The notes below the pieces were generated by a model. That model ran no database searches. It was not told the DNA's origin and was given only the letters and a program-made list of their open reading frames with translations. A stretch of DNA of 6,032 nucleotides from CAYTUI01 sp964441335 (GTDB lineage: Bacteria; Patescibacteriota; Patescibacteriia; UBA1558; 2-01-FULL-52-15): assembly GCA_964441335.1 (NCBI GenBank), contig CAYTUI010000050.1:1-6032 (forward strand), in the 5' to 3' direction. Position numbers and translations under genes: made by a program. Shown piece after piece: positions 1 to 4,883 of the stretch (position 1 is its first letter; each line of letters starts with the position of its first letter).

Positions 1-351
1 CGCAATTAAAGCGATATTTTTCAAAAAGAATTTCCGGCCGATAAAGTAAACGGAATAAATTGTAGCCACAGAAAAAAATACTGAAAAAAATCTGGCTCCG
101 AAAGTGCTCAGGCCGATTAGGCTAAGCCATGGTCCCATCAGCAAATAATAAAGGGGAGTATAAAATGTCTCCTTGGAGTATTGCAGAATTTCAAAAATAT
201 CTTTACTGTAATAGCTGATATGCAGGCCTAAAATTTCGTCATACCATAATTCTTCAACCCCAATATTAATCAAACGCAAACCCAGTCCGGCTAGTAGCAG
301 CAGTATTATCGTCAGCTTGCTATGGCGGGAAAAATATTTTAGTAATTTCAT
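1..351 (-). CDS. GT-C family (PMT/ArnT-like) membrane glycosyltransferase, 5' part only
   Basis: The first 117 codons of a gene that continues past the left edge of the window. Seen: an N-terminal hydrophobic helix (about residues 12-30, with TIILLLLAGLGLR), then the loop motif ELWYDEI (D38-E39), then TPLYYLL (about 65-71) and a second hydrophobic stretch with FGARFFSVFFSV (84-95). Known: this layout, with an acidic pair in the first extracytoplasmic loop followed by a P-x-YY segment and an R-xx-S helix, is typical of PMT_2/GT39-like enzymes, which move sugars from polyprenyl-phosphate donors to lipid or protein on the outer face of the membrane; the loop acidic residue is the usual catalytic site. 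The ATG (351-349) overlaps the TGA of the preceding glycosyltransferase as ATGA, so translation is probably coupled. No Shine-Dalgarno site is evident. The acceptor cannot be told from this fragment. Confidence 0.8.
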   Translation of the reverse strand, partial: MKLLKYFSRHSKLTIILLLLAGLGLRLINIGVEELWYDEILGLHISYYSKDIFEILQYSKETFYTPLYYLLMGPWLSLIGLSTFGARFFSVFFSVATIYSVYFIGRKFFLKNIALIA

Positions 352-1091
352 TTGTTTAAGAATTTTGATTTTAAAAATTTATGCCGGTTAAACCAATAAA
401 CTAAGACGAAATAAACGGTAGCGAGCCCGTATTTTAGTGATTTGCCAAAGTTAACCGAGGAAGCTTCCGGAAAATATTTTGTAGTCACTGGAACTTCCGC
501 GAATTTGAAATTAAATTGAACACCCTGAATAATCAGCTGCGTATCAAAGACAAAATTATTAGAATTTCTTAAGAAAGGAACAGTTTCTAAAAATTTTCGG
601 CTGTAAGCGCGATAACCTGTATGTAATTCCGACAACTGCAAACCCAGAACAAAATTTTCAAAGGCGGATAAAGTCCGATTGGCCACAAATTTGTACAAAG
701 GCATGCCACCTTTAAGCGCGCCCCCAGGCATTAACAGTCTGGAGCCCAAGACGATATCGGCCTCTTTAGTTTGAATCGGCCGGATGATATCTTTAATAAA
801 TTTAGGATCATATTGATTGTCCGGATGAACCATGATAATAATATCAGCTCCGCGACGAAGAGCTTCAATATAGCAGGTCTTTTGATTGGCGCCATACCCG
901 GCGTTATGAGGATGTCTGATAACTGTCAAGTCAGGAAAGCTTTGGGCATATTCCACGGTCTTATCGGTACTAGCATCGTCAACTAAAATTATTTCATCAA
1001 CAATGTCTCTGGGGATATCCTGATAAACTAAAGATAAAGTCTTTTCGGCGTTATAGGCCGGCATAACCACAATTATTTTATCTTTGGGCAT
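348..1091 (-). CDS. DPM1-like family 2 glycosyltransferase (polyprenyl-phosphate sugar synthase type)
   Basis: Cytoplasmic GT-A glycosyltransferase, expected to move a sugar from a nucleotide-sugar to polyprenyl phosphate or another acceptor. Seen (numbered from the upstream ATG at 1115): nucleotide-binding strand KIIVVMPAYNAEKT (13-26), LVDDASTD with D46/D47, the DxD-equivalent HPDNQYDP (97-104), GSR (124-126), the acceptor-loop motif HTGYRAYSRKFL (165-176), and one C-terminal hydrophobic segment (about 229-243). This matches the DPM/DPG-synthase-like GT2 subgroup. I place the start at the second Met (1091), which puts the first strand at the usual distance from the N-terminus and shortens the overlap with the upstream methyltransferase to 14 bases; the alternative ATG at 1115 adds eight residues. 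Neither start has a Shine-Dalgarno site. The stop overlaps the next gene's ATG (ATGA). It is a plausible donor-making partner of the GT-C enzyme downstream. Confidence 0.9.
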   Translation of the reverse strand: MPKDKIIVVMPAYNAEKTLSLVYQDIPRDIVDEIILVDDASTDKTVEYAQSFPDLTVIRHPHNAGYGANQKTCYIEALRRGADIIIMVHPDNQYDPKFIKDIIRPIQTKEADIVLGSRLLMPGGALKGGMPLYKFVANRTLSAFENFVLGLQLSELHTGYRAYSRKFLETVPFLRNSNNFVFDTQLIIQGVQFNFKFAEVPVTTKYFPEASSVNFGKSLKYGLATVYFVLVYWFNRHKFLKSKFLNK

Positions 1092-2016
1092 AATAGGTAA
1101 TTGTTGAACCCGCATGGAATAGCGGGGTTAGAAAAGATAGAACCAGTGCAAAAATTAACAACGGCAGTGCCAGTATGATATTGATCAATAACGCAACAAA
1201 TATTTTTGAGGAGCGAATTTGGGACGAAGCTATTTTACCATTTAATAAATCAAAAAGGAAGTTTGGGCGGAAGCAAAATAAATTGAGTAAACTTTGCCAC
1301 CAACCATACAGTTCAAATATAAATGACCACTGGCTACGTTTAACAATCTTAAAATGATTGTTTTCCAGAAATGACGTCAGCGTTTGATCATTGAAATGAA
1401 TCAGGTGGCGCGGCGCATCTAAATGAAACCATCTACCTTTAGTTAAACGGGCTTGCCATGATGATATGTTGGGCACAGAAATAACCAGATGGCCGCCATT
1501 TTTTAACAGTCCGAAAATTCTGTTTATCTCCTCTTGAGGATTAACCAAGTGTTCTAAGACATGCCAAAGAGTTATTAAATCAAATGAAGCCGACGGATAA
1601 TGACAGTTTTTTAACTGGTCGCAACATATATCTAGTTCACGTAGTTGGGCTTCGCGACAACGAACAGTTGAAGTCTCATTCCCGTAGACGTAAGAGCCAT
1701 ATTTTTTTACAGCTGTCAAAAAATCTCCGTTGCCGCAGCCAATATCAAGGATTTTTTTTTCTTCAAGTCTGATCAATTTGCTAATGGCACTTACTCTGCC
1801 GAAGATAACTGCATAGTTTATAAAGGAGCGTCGTTTTCCAAAATATAGTGGTGGGTAATATTTTGACAGTGCTAAAGCATCGTTAAATTCCGTCAAAATA
1901 GTGCCACAATTGGAGCAGCGGCTGACATTAAAAAAATCACCAGTCAAATAATCGCTGGTAGTAAAAAGGGTAGTTTTTTTTTGATTATTGCAGATTATGC
2001 AGCGGCTAGTATTCAT
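1078..2016 (-). CDS. Class I SAM-dependent methyltransferase with N-terminal zinc ribbon (Methyltransf_23 type)
   Basis: A 312-residue protein. Seen, numbered from the ATG at 2016: a zinc-ribbon-like pair CIIC (6-9) and CSNC (34-37), SAM-binding motif I LDIGCGNG (90-97), a WHVLEHL motif (151-157), the strand HLVISVPN (176-183), the family-typical HLDAPRHLIHF (198-208), and a very hydrophobic C-terminal stretch (about 271-300) that probably attaches it to the membrane. Known: proteins with this CxxC head and this Rossmann core occur often in surface-polysaccharide clusters, where sugar or lipid intermediates are methylated; the substrate here is unknown. An upstream in-frame ATG at 2067 is possible, but it would add 17 residues ahead of CIIC, would need transcription starting upstream of the promoter at 2033-2061 and would touch the hairpin at 2067-2114, so I reject it. 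First gene of the glycan operon; its end overlaps the GT2 start. Confidence 0.9.
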   Translation of the reverse strand: MNTSRCIICNNQKKTTLFTTSDYLTGDFFNVSRCSNCGTILTEFNDALALSKYYPPLYFGKRRSFINYAVIFGRVSAISKLIRLEEKKILDIGCGNGDFLTAVKKYGSYVYGNETSTVRCREAQLRELDICCDQLKNCHYPSASFDLITLWHVLEHLVNPQEEINRIFGLLKNGGHLVISVPNISSWQARLTKGRWFHLDAPRHLIHFNDQTLTSFLENNHFKIVKRSQWSFIFELYGWWQSLLNLFCFRPNFLFDLLNGKIASSQIRSSKIFVALLINIILALPLLIFALVLSFLTPLFHAGSTITYYAQR

Positions 2017-2032
2017 GGGTTTATATCGGGTA

Positions 2033-2061
2033 ATTTTAGCTTTTAGTGACTTTAATGTAAA
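2033..2061 (-). promoter_or_regulatory. Promoter of the methyltransferase-glycosyltransferase operon
   Basis: On the minus strand, -35 TTTACA (2061-2056), a 17-base spacer and -10 TAAAAT (2038-2033), each one base off the sigma-70 consensus. The predicted transcript starts near 2027-2026, leaving only about 10 untranslated bases (roughly ATATAAACCC) before the ATG at 2016 and no Shine-Dalgarno site. It lies directly after the hairpin that ends the receiver gene. The pattern is seen; activity is inferred. Confidence 0.6.
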
Positions 2062-2066
2062 GCACA

Positions 2067-2114
2067 AACCCCTCCTTTTATGACCTGCGCGGAGCAGACA
2101 AAAAAGGAGGGGTT
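2067..2114 (-). terminator. Hairpin terminator after the receiver-domain gene
   Basis: Perfect 13-bp inverted repeat: AACCCCTCCTTTT (2067-2079) and AAAAGGAGGGGTT (2102-2114), with a 22-base interior that can form a small CTGC/GCAG stem. It begins 8 bases after the receiver-gene stop. The tail on the minus strand is only moderately T-rich (TGTGCTTT), so termination may be incomplete, although the arm itself supplies a few Ts. It separates the receiver transcript from the promoter of the glycan operon. Confidence 0.65.
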
Positions 2115-2121
2115 GTTGGTT

Positions 2122-2538
2122 TCAGCTCTGACCGTTATTCAGAACGTCCAGAATGCGAGCGCTTAGTTCCTTAACCCGAAATGGTTTGGGAATGAAGGCG
2201 ACCGCGCCCAAGGCTGTAGCTTGGTCTTCCAACTGGGATTCGGTTTGGCTCGTGACTACCATGACCGGTATCTTGGCAGTCGCGGGATTGGCCTTCAGTT
2301 TGTATAGAAGCCGTAGACCGGACAAGGAACTGGGAGAGAAGATAGCAGTAATTAAGAGCTTGACCTGCTGATCTCCCTCAAGGTGCTCAATTACCCGATC
2401 GGTGTTGCCGAAGCAGAGGAGTTTTAAACCCCTAAGCTCCGGAGTTTGGGTGAACAGTTGCTGGTAGACTTGCTGGGTACTGTCATCCGACTCCATGACT
2501 ATCACGGTGCCGGACTGGGGGGCGTTGCCGCTAGTCAT
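2122..2538 (-). CDS. Atypical receiver (CheY-like) domain protein lacking the phospho-acceptor Asp
   Basis: A 138-residue stand-alone receiver-fold protein with no output domain. Seen, numbered from the ATG at 2538: the first strand TVIVMESDD (11-19) carries acidic residues where the Mg-binding pair sits; the third strand LLITAIFSPSS (61-71) has T64/A65 where the phosphorylated Asp is expected; the switch Thr is kept in VMVVTS (T96) and the invariant Lys in FIPKPF (K118). The rest follows the receiver pattern (SGLRLLYKLKANP, then ALGAVAF). Known: receivers without the Asp act as phosphorylation-independent partners or pseudo-receivers. The start is set by GGAGGT at 2549-2544, five bases before the ATG; an in-frame ATG at 2577 would add 13 residues but has no such site. 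A 60-base sample inside the gene is about 55% GC, higher than the glycan genes. It has its own promoter and a hairpin after it. No histidine kinase is in view. Confidence 0.85.
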   Translation of the reverse strand: MTSGNAPQSGTVIVMESDDSTQQVYQQLFTQTPELRGLKLLCFGNTDRVIEHLEGDQQVKLLITAIFSPSSLSGLRLLYKLKANPATAKIPVMVVTSQTESQLEDQATALGAVAFIPKPFRVKELSARILDVLNNGQS

Positions 2539-2543
2539 GACTG

Positions 2544-2549
2544 ACCTCC
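2544..2549 (-). promoter_or_regulatory. Shine-Dalgarno site fixing the receiver-gene start
   Basis: GGAGGT on the minus strand, five bases from the ATG at 2538. It decides in favour of this start over the ATG at 2577, which has nothing comparable upstream. Confidence 0.85.
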
Positions 2550-2587
2550 AGGACTTTGGGGTGTTGGGAAAGAGCATTTAGTCATTA

Positions 2588-2616
2588 GATATACTCTGGT
2601 TATTATTATTTGTCAA
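2588..2616 (-). promoter_or_regulatory. Promoter of the receiver-domain gene
   Basis: On the minus strand, perfect -35 TTGACA (2616-2611), 17-base spacer and -10 TATATC (2593-2588). Predicted start near 2581, giving a leader of roughly 40-45 bases that contains the GGAGGT. It is back to back with the trpS promoter, the two -35 boxes being only 10 bases apart. Confidence 0.65.
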
Positions 2617-2626
2617 TTTATCTACA

Positions 2627-2655
2627 TTGATTAGGGCTAAATATTGTTCTATACT
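2627..2655 (+). promoter_or_regulatory. trpS promoter, predicted to give a leaderless mRNA
   Basis: -35 TTGATT (2627-2632), exactly 17 bases, then -10 TATACT (2650-2655). The expected transcription start, about seven bases after the -10 box, falls at A2662-A2664, which is at or next to the A of the trpS ATG. No Shine-Dalgarno sequence lies between the -10 box and the start codon. Confidence 0.65.
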
Positions 2656-2663
2656 GTGATTAT

Positions 2664-3668
2664 ATGAATAAAGTAAAAACTATTGTTTTGACCGGCGACC
2701 GTCCGACCGGCCAGCTGCATTTAGGGCATTATATTGGTTCTCTGGTTAATCGTTTGAAATTGCAGGAAACTTGTCGCCAATTTGTTATGATAGCAGATGC
2801 CCAGGCTTTAACACATAATGCTGATAACCCCGGCAAGATTAGAGATAATATTTTACAGGTAGCTTTGGATTATTTAGCAGTCGGCATTGATCCTAAAAAG
2901 ACCACTATTTTTGTGCAGACGCAGGTGCCGGAAATTCAGGAGCTGGCTTTTTATTTTATGAATCTGGTTACCATGGCTCGCCTGCAGAGAAATCCCACCG
3001 TTAAAGATGAAATGAAGGATAAGGGTTATAACACTAACGCACCGGTTGGATTTATTGTTCATCCAATTAGTCAGGCGGCCGATATTTTATCAGTCAAGGC
3101 AGAAATCGTTCCGGTCGGAGAAGACCAGTTGCCGATGATTGAGCAGACTAATGAGATAGTCAAAAAGTTTAATAGTCTTTATGGTTCAGTTTTTAAACCG
3201 GTGAAAGCTGAATTGTCTAAAGTTACCAGATTGCCGGGTGCTGACGGTAAAAGTAAAATGAGCAAGTCTTTGGGCAATGCGATTTATTTATCAGCATCCA
3301 GAAAAGAGATTGAAAAAGTAGTGATGTCCATGTATACCGATCCTAAGCATTTGAAAGTTTCTGATCCTGGTAAGATTGAAGGCAATGTGGTGTTTACTTA
3401 TTTGAAGGCGTTCGCCACTGACCAGCAAGAAGTAAAGTCATTGGAGGTGCAATATAAAAAAGGTGGTTTGGGCGACGTTATGTTGAAAAAGAAACTTGTT
3501 GATGAATTGGATAATTTATTAAAACCGATTAGAGATAAAAGACAACAGTTAGAAAAAAATCCTCAACAGGTAATGAAAATAGTCAAGGACGGAACTGCAG
3601 TTACTAGGAAAGTTGTGGCGCAGACGATGATTGAAGTAAAGCGAGCGATGAAGTTGAATTATTTTTAA
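2664..3668 (+). CDS. trpS: Tryptophanyl-tRNA synthetase (TrpRS), full length
   Basis: Cytosolic class Ic aminoacyl-tRNA synthetase that charges tRNA-Trp with tryptophan at the expense of ATP. Seen in 334 residues: N-terminal TGDRPTGQLHLGHYIGSL with the HIGH-type signature H19-L-G-H22; the tryptophan-pocket helix QAADIL with D140, matching the Asp that contacts the indole nitrogen in known TrpRS; VPVGEDQ (149-155); and the KMSKS loop at 198-202 (GADGKSKMSKSLGN). It ends in the family-typical AMKLNYF, so it is complete. The wording (LTGDRPTG at the N-terminus, KIEGNVVF, KGGLGDV) resembles the TrpRS type I recall from Streptococcus and related Firmicutes rather than the E. coli form. The first ATG is used: it fits the family length and the promoter places transcription right at it. 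A bidirectional hairpin follows about 30 bases after the stop. Confidence 0.97.
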   Translation: MNKVKTIVLTGDRPTGQLHLGHYIGSLVNRLKLQETCRQFVMIADAQALTHNADNPGKIRDNILQVALDYLAVGIDPKKTTIFVQTQVPEIQELAFYFMNLVTMARLQRNPTVKDEMKDKGYNTNAPVGFIVHPISQAADILSVKAEIVPVGEDQLPMIEQTNEIVKKFNSLYGSVFKPVKAELSKVTRLPGADGKSKMSKSLGNAIYLSASRKEIEKVVMSMYTDPKHLKVSDPGKIEGNVVFTYLKAFATDQQEVKSLEVQYKKGGLGDVMLKKKLVDELDNLLKPIRDKRQQLEKNPQQVMKIVKDGTAVTRKVVAQTMIEVKRAMKLNYF

Positions 3669-3696
3669 TAGTTGCGTGAGTATTAGTTAATTTAAA

Positions 3697-3735
3697 AAGC
3701 CCCTTGATCGATTGTCTCGACCAAGGGGCTTCGTT
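3697..3735. terminator. Bidirectional terminator between trpS and the convergent minus-strand unit
   Basis: A 10-bp perfect stem AAGCCCCTTG (3697-3706) / CAAGGGGCTT (3722-3731), with an inner TCGA/TCGA extension past one mismatch and a TTGTC loop. On the plus strand it is followed by CGTTTTG. On the minus strand the stem runs straight into TTTTTAAATT, the better U-tract, so it probably ends both trpS and the convergent minus-strand unit. Confidence 0.8.
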
Positions 3736-3741
3736 TTGCGG

Positions 3742-3762
3742 TACATCCCCCCCCGAGATGTA
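3742..3762. repeat. Short inverted repeat with a poly-C loop
   Basis: TACATC (3742-3747) and GATGTA (3757-3762) form a 6-bp stem whose loop contains most of a run of eight Cs (3747-3754). It lies in the untranslated 3' part of the minus-strand unit, between the terminator and the small gene at 3816-3983. The rest of 3736-3815 shows no convincing gene. Confidence 0.4.
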
Positions 3763-3815
3763 TTTGTCCACCCCACGTACCTTTCCTTTCGCTGCTTATC
3801 CTGTTGCAGAGCCGA

Positions 3816-3983
3816 TCAGCTGCTGGAGTGGCGGTGAGTTGAGACCCAAGTGTGGATTATGGAGCCCAAACCCAACGTACCGAGCGGGATGGCCCATTTC
3901 CAGGTTTTGGGAAGTAAGAGCAACATCACAATTGCCAGCGCCAACAGCACCACTCCGAATCGGTAGTCTCGGAATGTCGTCAT
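3816..3983 (-). CDS. 55-residue two-helix membrane protein, unknown function
   Basis: A small open frame I read directly on the minus strand. Residues: a charged head MTTFRDYRFG, a first hydrophobic helix (about 10-25, VVLLALAIVMLLLLP), a short turn KTWKW (26-30), a second apolar stretch (about 31-47, AIPLGTLGLGSIIHTWV) and a polar His/Ser tail ending HRHSSS. The likely topology is a helical hairpin in the membrane. The start is well supported: AAGGAG lies eight bases before the ATG, directly after the TGA of the upstream exported-protein gene (TGA, then AAGGAG, 14 bases between stop and start), so the two are almost certainly cotranscribed. I do not recognise the family. Its pairing with a signal-peptide protein suggests a job in the cell envelope. 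Confidence 0.75.
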   Translation of the reverse strand: MTTFRDYRFGVVLLALAIVMLLLLPKTWKWAIPLGTLGLGSIIHTWVSTHRHSSS

Positions 3984-3997
3984 GTTCTTGTCTCCTT

Positions 3998-4594
3998 TCA
4001 GGGCATTTGCCGTTCCCAGCCCCAGGGCGGGTTGTCTTGCTCCGACATCGCCTGAACGTAATTGTCGAAGGTTTCCGGCATGGTATTACAGACGCCCACG
4101 ACGAGTAGCGTGCTGGCCGCGTCGAGCTTGAATTGAGCTTTGGCTACCAGACCGACCAGACCGCAGAAGACGCCATACCAGGCTCTGCCGATTTTCCCGT
4201 AGTTTGATCCGGGGTCTCCCAGTGGCAATGTTGCCCGGTCAACCAAGGCTCGGCCAAACAGCGCACCGTCGCTATTTACCAGATGGGCGGTGGCATTGCC
4301 TTGTTCGTCGGTAGTAACCACGAGGAAATTTCCGTGGTTCTTGGTAGCCATCACAGCTGGAACCGCACTGACTTGATTGAAACCTGCCAGAGCAGACTGC
4401 ACAGCCTGCTGGGCTTCCATCTCGGTGATACCCGGCTGAATGAAGTCGGGTTCGGGTTGCGCCTTGTCGTCAGTCCACATCTGCTTGAGCTGGCCCCAGT
4501 TGACCCGGCTTTCCAGCTGTTCCGGCGGAACGGCGCTGGCCAAACTGGTCAGCGACGTCAGCAGGATCAGAGAGAGTACGATTGCTCGTTTCAC
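3998..4594 (-). CDS. Exported protein of unknown function, 198 residues, GTG start
   Basis: Seen: a clear Sec signal peptide, MKRAIVLSLILLTSLTSLASA, with likely cleavage after A21 (ASA, then VPPEQ). The mature part is about 177 residues: a polar N-terminal half with TDDKAQPEPD (41-50) and a predicted helix EMEAQQAVQSALAGFN (58-73), a strand-like middle (NFLVVTTDEQGNATAHLV), then two hydrophobic stretches (about 139-152 with C144, and 160-170 with C169). Only these two cysteines are present, so a disulfide is possible if the segments are extracytoplasmic. Start codon GTG (4594-4592), set by GGAGGT at 4605-4600 six bases away. Sampled GC at 4201-4260 is about 58%, well above the glycan genes. 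First gene of a two-gene minus-strand unit with the 55-residue membrane protein. I do not recognise the family. Confidence 0.8.
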   Translation of the reverse strand: MKRAIVLSLILLTSLTSLASAVPPEQLESRVNWGQLKQMWTDDKAQPEPDFIQPGITEMEAQQAVQSALAGFNQVSAVPAVMATKNHGNFLVVTTDEQGNATAHLVNSDGALFGRALVDRATLPLGDPGSNYGKIGRAWYGVFCGLVGLVAKAQFKLDAASTLLVVGVCNTMPETFDNYVQAMSEQDNPPWGWERQMP

Positions 4595-4599
4595 TTAGA

Positions 4600-4605
4600 A
4601 CCTCC
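4600..4605 (-). promoter_or_regulatory. Shine-Dalgarno site for the GTG-started exported protein
   Basis: GGAGGT on the minus strand, six bases from the GTG at 4594. This is what supports a GTG start; the signal peptide begins exactly there. Confidence 0.8.
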
Positions 4606-4619
4606 GTTTGTTAAAGGAC

Positions 4620-4639
4620 CACCGAAAACGGTGTTTTCG
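4620..4639. repeat. Two mutually exclusive short hairpins before the minus-strand exported-protein gene
   Basis: CACCG-AAAA-CGGTG (4620-4633) overlaps CGAAAAC-GGT-GTTTTCG (4623-4639); only one can form at a time. In the minus-strand mRNA this lies about 15-35 bases upstream of the Shine-Dalgarno site. It could be an operator or a leader switch; which, if either, cannot be told from sequence alone. Confidence 0.5.
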
Positions 4640-4663
4640 ATGACTTTCGCGACTATCGGAAAG

Positions 4664-4706
4664 CCTTAGAGTCAACCATAGGATGGTTTTCTTGTCAAGT
4701 CTAAGG
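4664..4706. repeat. Nested inverted repeat between the divergent exported-protein units
   Basis: Outer arms CCTTAGA (4664-4670) / TCTAAGG (4700-4706); inner arms AACCAT (4674-4679) / ATGGTT (4683-4688) around AGG. On the minus strand the same segment carries TTGACA (4698-4693) and TTGACT (4675-4670), but neither has a good -10 box 16-18 bases on. It sits just upstream of the plus-strand promoter, so it may be an operator shared by both units. Confidence 0.5.
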
Positions 4707-4730
4707 GGTTCAATGGTCCTGCCAAAAAGT

Positions 4731-4759
4731 TTGACAACTATTTTAAAAAGATGTCTACT
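4731..4759 (+). promoter_or_regulatory. Promoter of the plus-strand exported-protein unit
   Basis: Perfect -35 TTGACA (4731-4736), 17-base spacer and -10 TCTACT (4754-4759, four of six consensus bases). Predicted start near 4766, giving a leader of about 118 bases before the ATG at 4884, long for this window. A small CTACT-AAA-AGTAG inverted repeat (4755-4767) overlaps the -10 box and start point. Confidence 0.55.
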
Positions 4760-4796
4760 AAAAGTAGAGAAGTAGTACTTTGGCAATTGATTTTGC

Positions 4797-4868
4797 GCAG
4801 AACTGGCTTGTTGGCAAAGCGCCGATGATAACCGGTTCTGCTTGTAACTCATCGCGAAAGGCGGTGAG
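4797..4868 (+). promoter_or_regulatory. Structured 5' leader: two strong hairpins ahead of the exported-protein gene
   Basis: Hairpin A: GCAGAACTGG (4797-4806) with CCGGTTCTGC (4832-4841), ten pairs with one G-U, enclosing an inner stem TTGGC (4811-4815) / GCCGA (4821-4825). Hairpin B: CTCATCGC (4848-4855) with GCGGTGAG (4861-4868), eight pairs with one G-U and a GAAAG loop, ending three bases before the purine-rich Shine-Dalgarno region. It matches no riboswitch class I recognise. Candidate translational control element or leader RNA. Confidence 0.55.
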
Positions 4869-4883
4869 AGAGAGGAGAGGCTT

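Noticed and set aside
2017..2067. Upstream ATG at 2067 for the methyltransferase
   Set aside because: It would place the start at the hairpin arm and upstream of the -35 box, and adds residues ahead of the zinc ribbon that the family does not need.
3736..3815. Possible small minus-strand frame starting at a GTG near 3778 and running through the terminator
   Set aside because: Only a weak purine stretch upstream, codes for a glycine-rich run from the eight-base C tract, and runs into the terminator stem.
3704..4108. A 134-codon plus-strand open frame running through the trpS terminator
   Set aside because: It starts inside a terminator stem, has no ribosome site, is rich in Pro/Cys/Trp, and lies opposite two better-supported minus-strand genes.
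4283..4669. A 128-codon plus-strand frame opposite the 198-residue exported protein
   Set aside because: Antisense to a gene with a signal peptide and GGAGGT; no start signal of its own and shadow-like composition.
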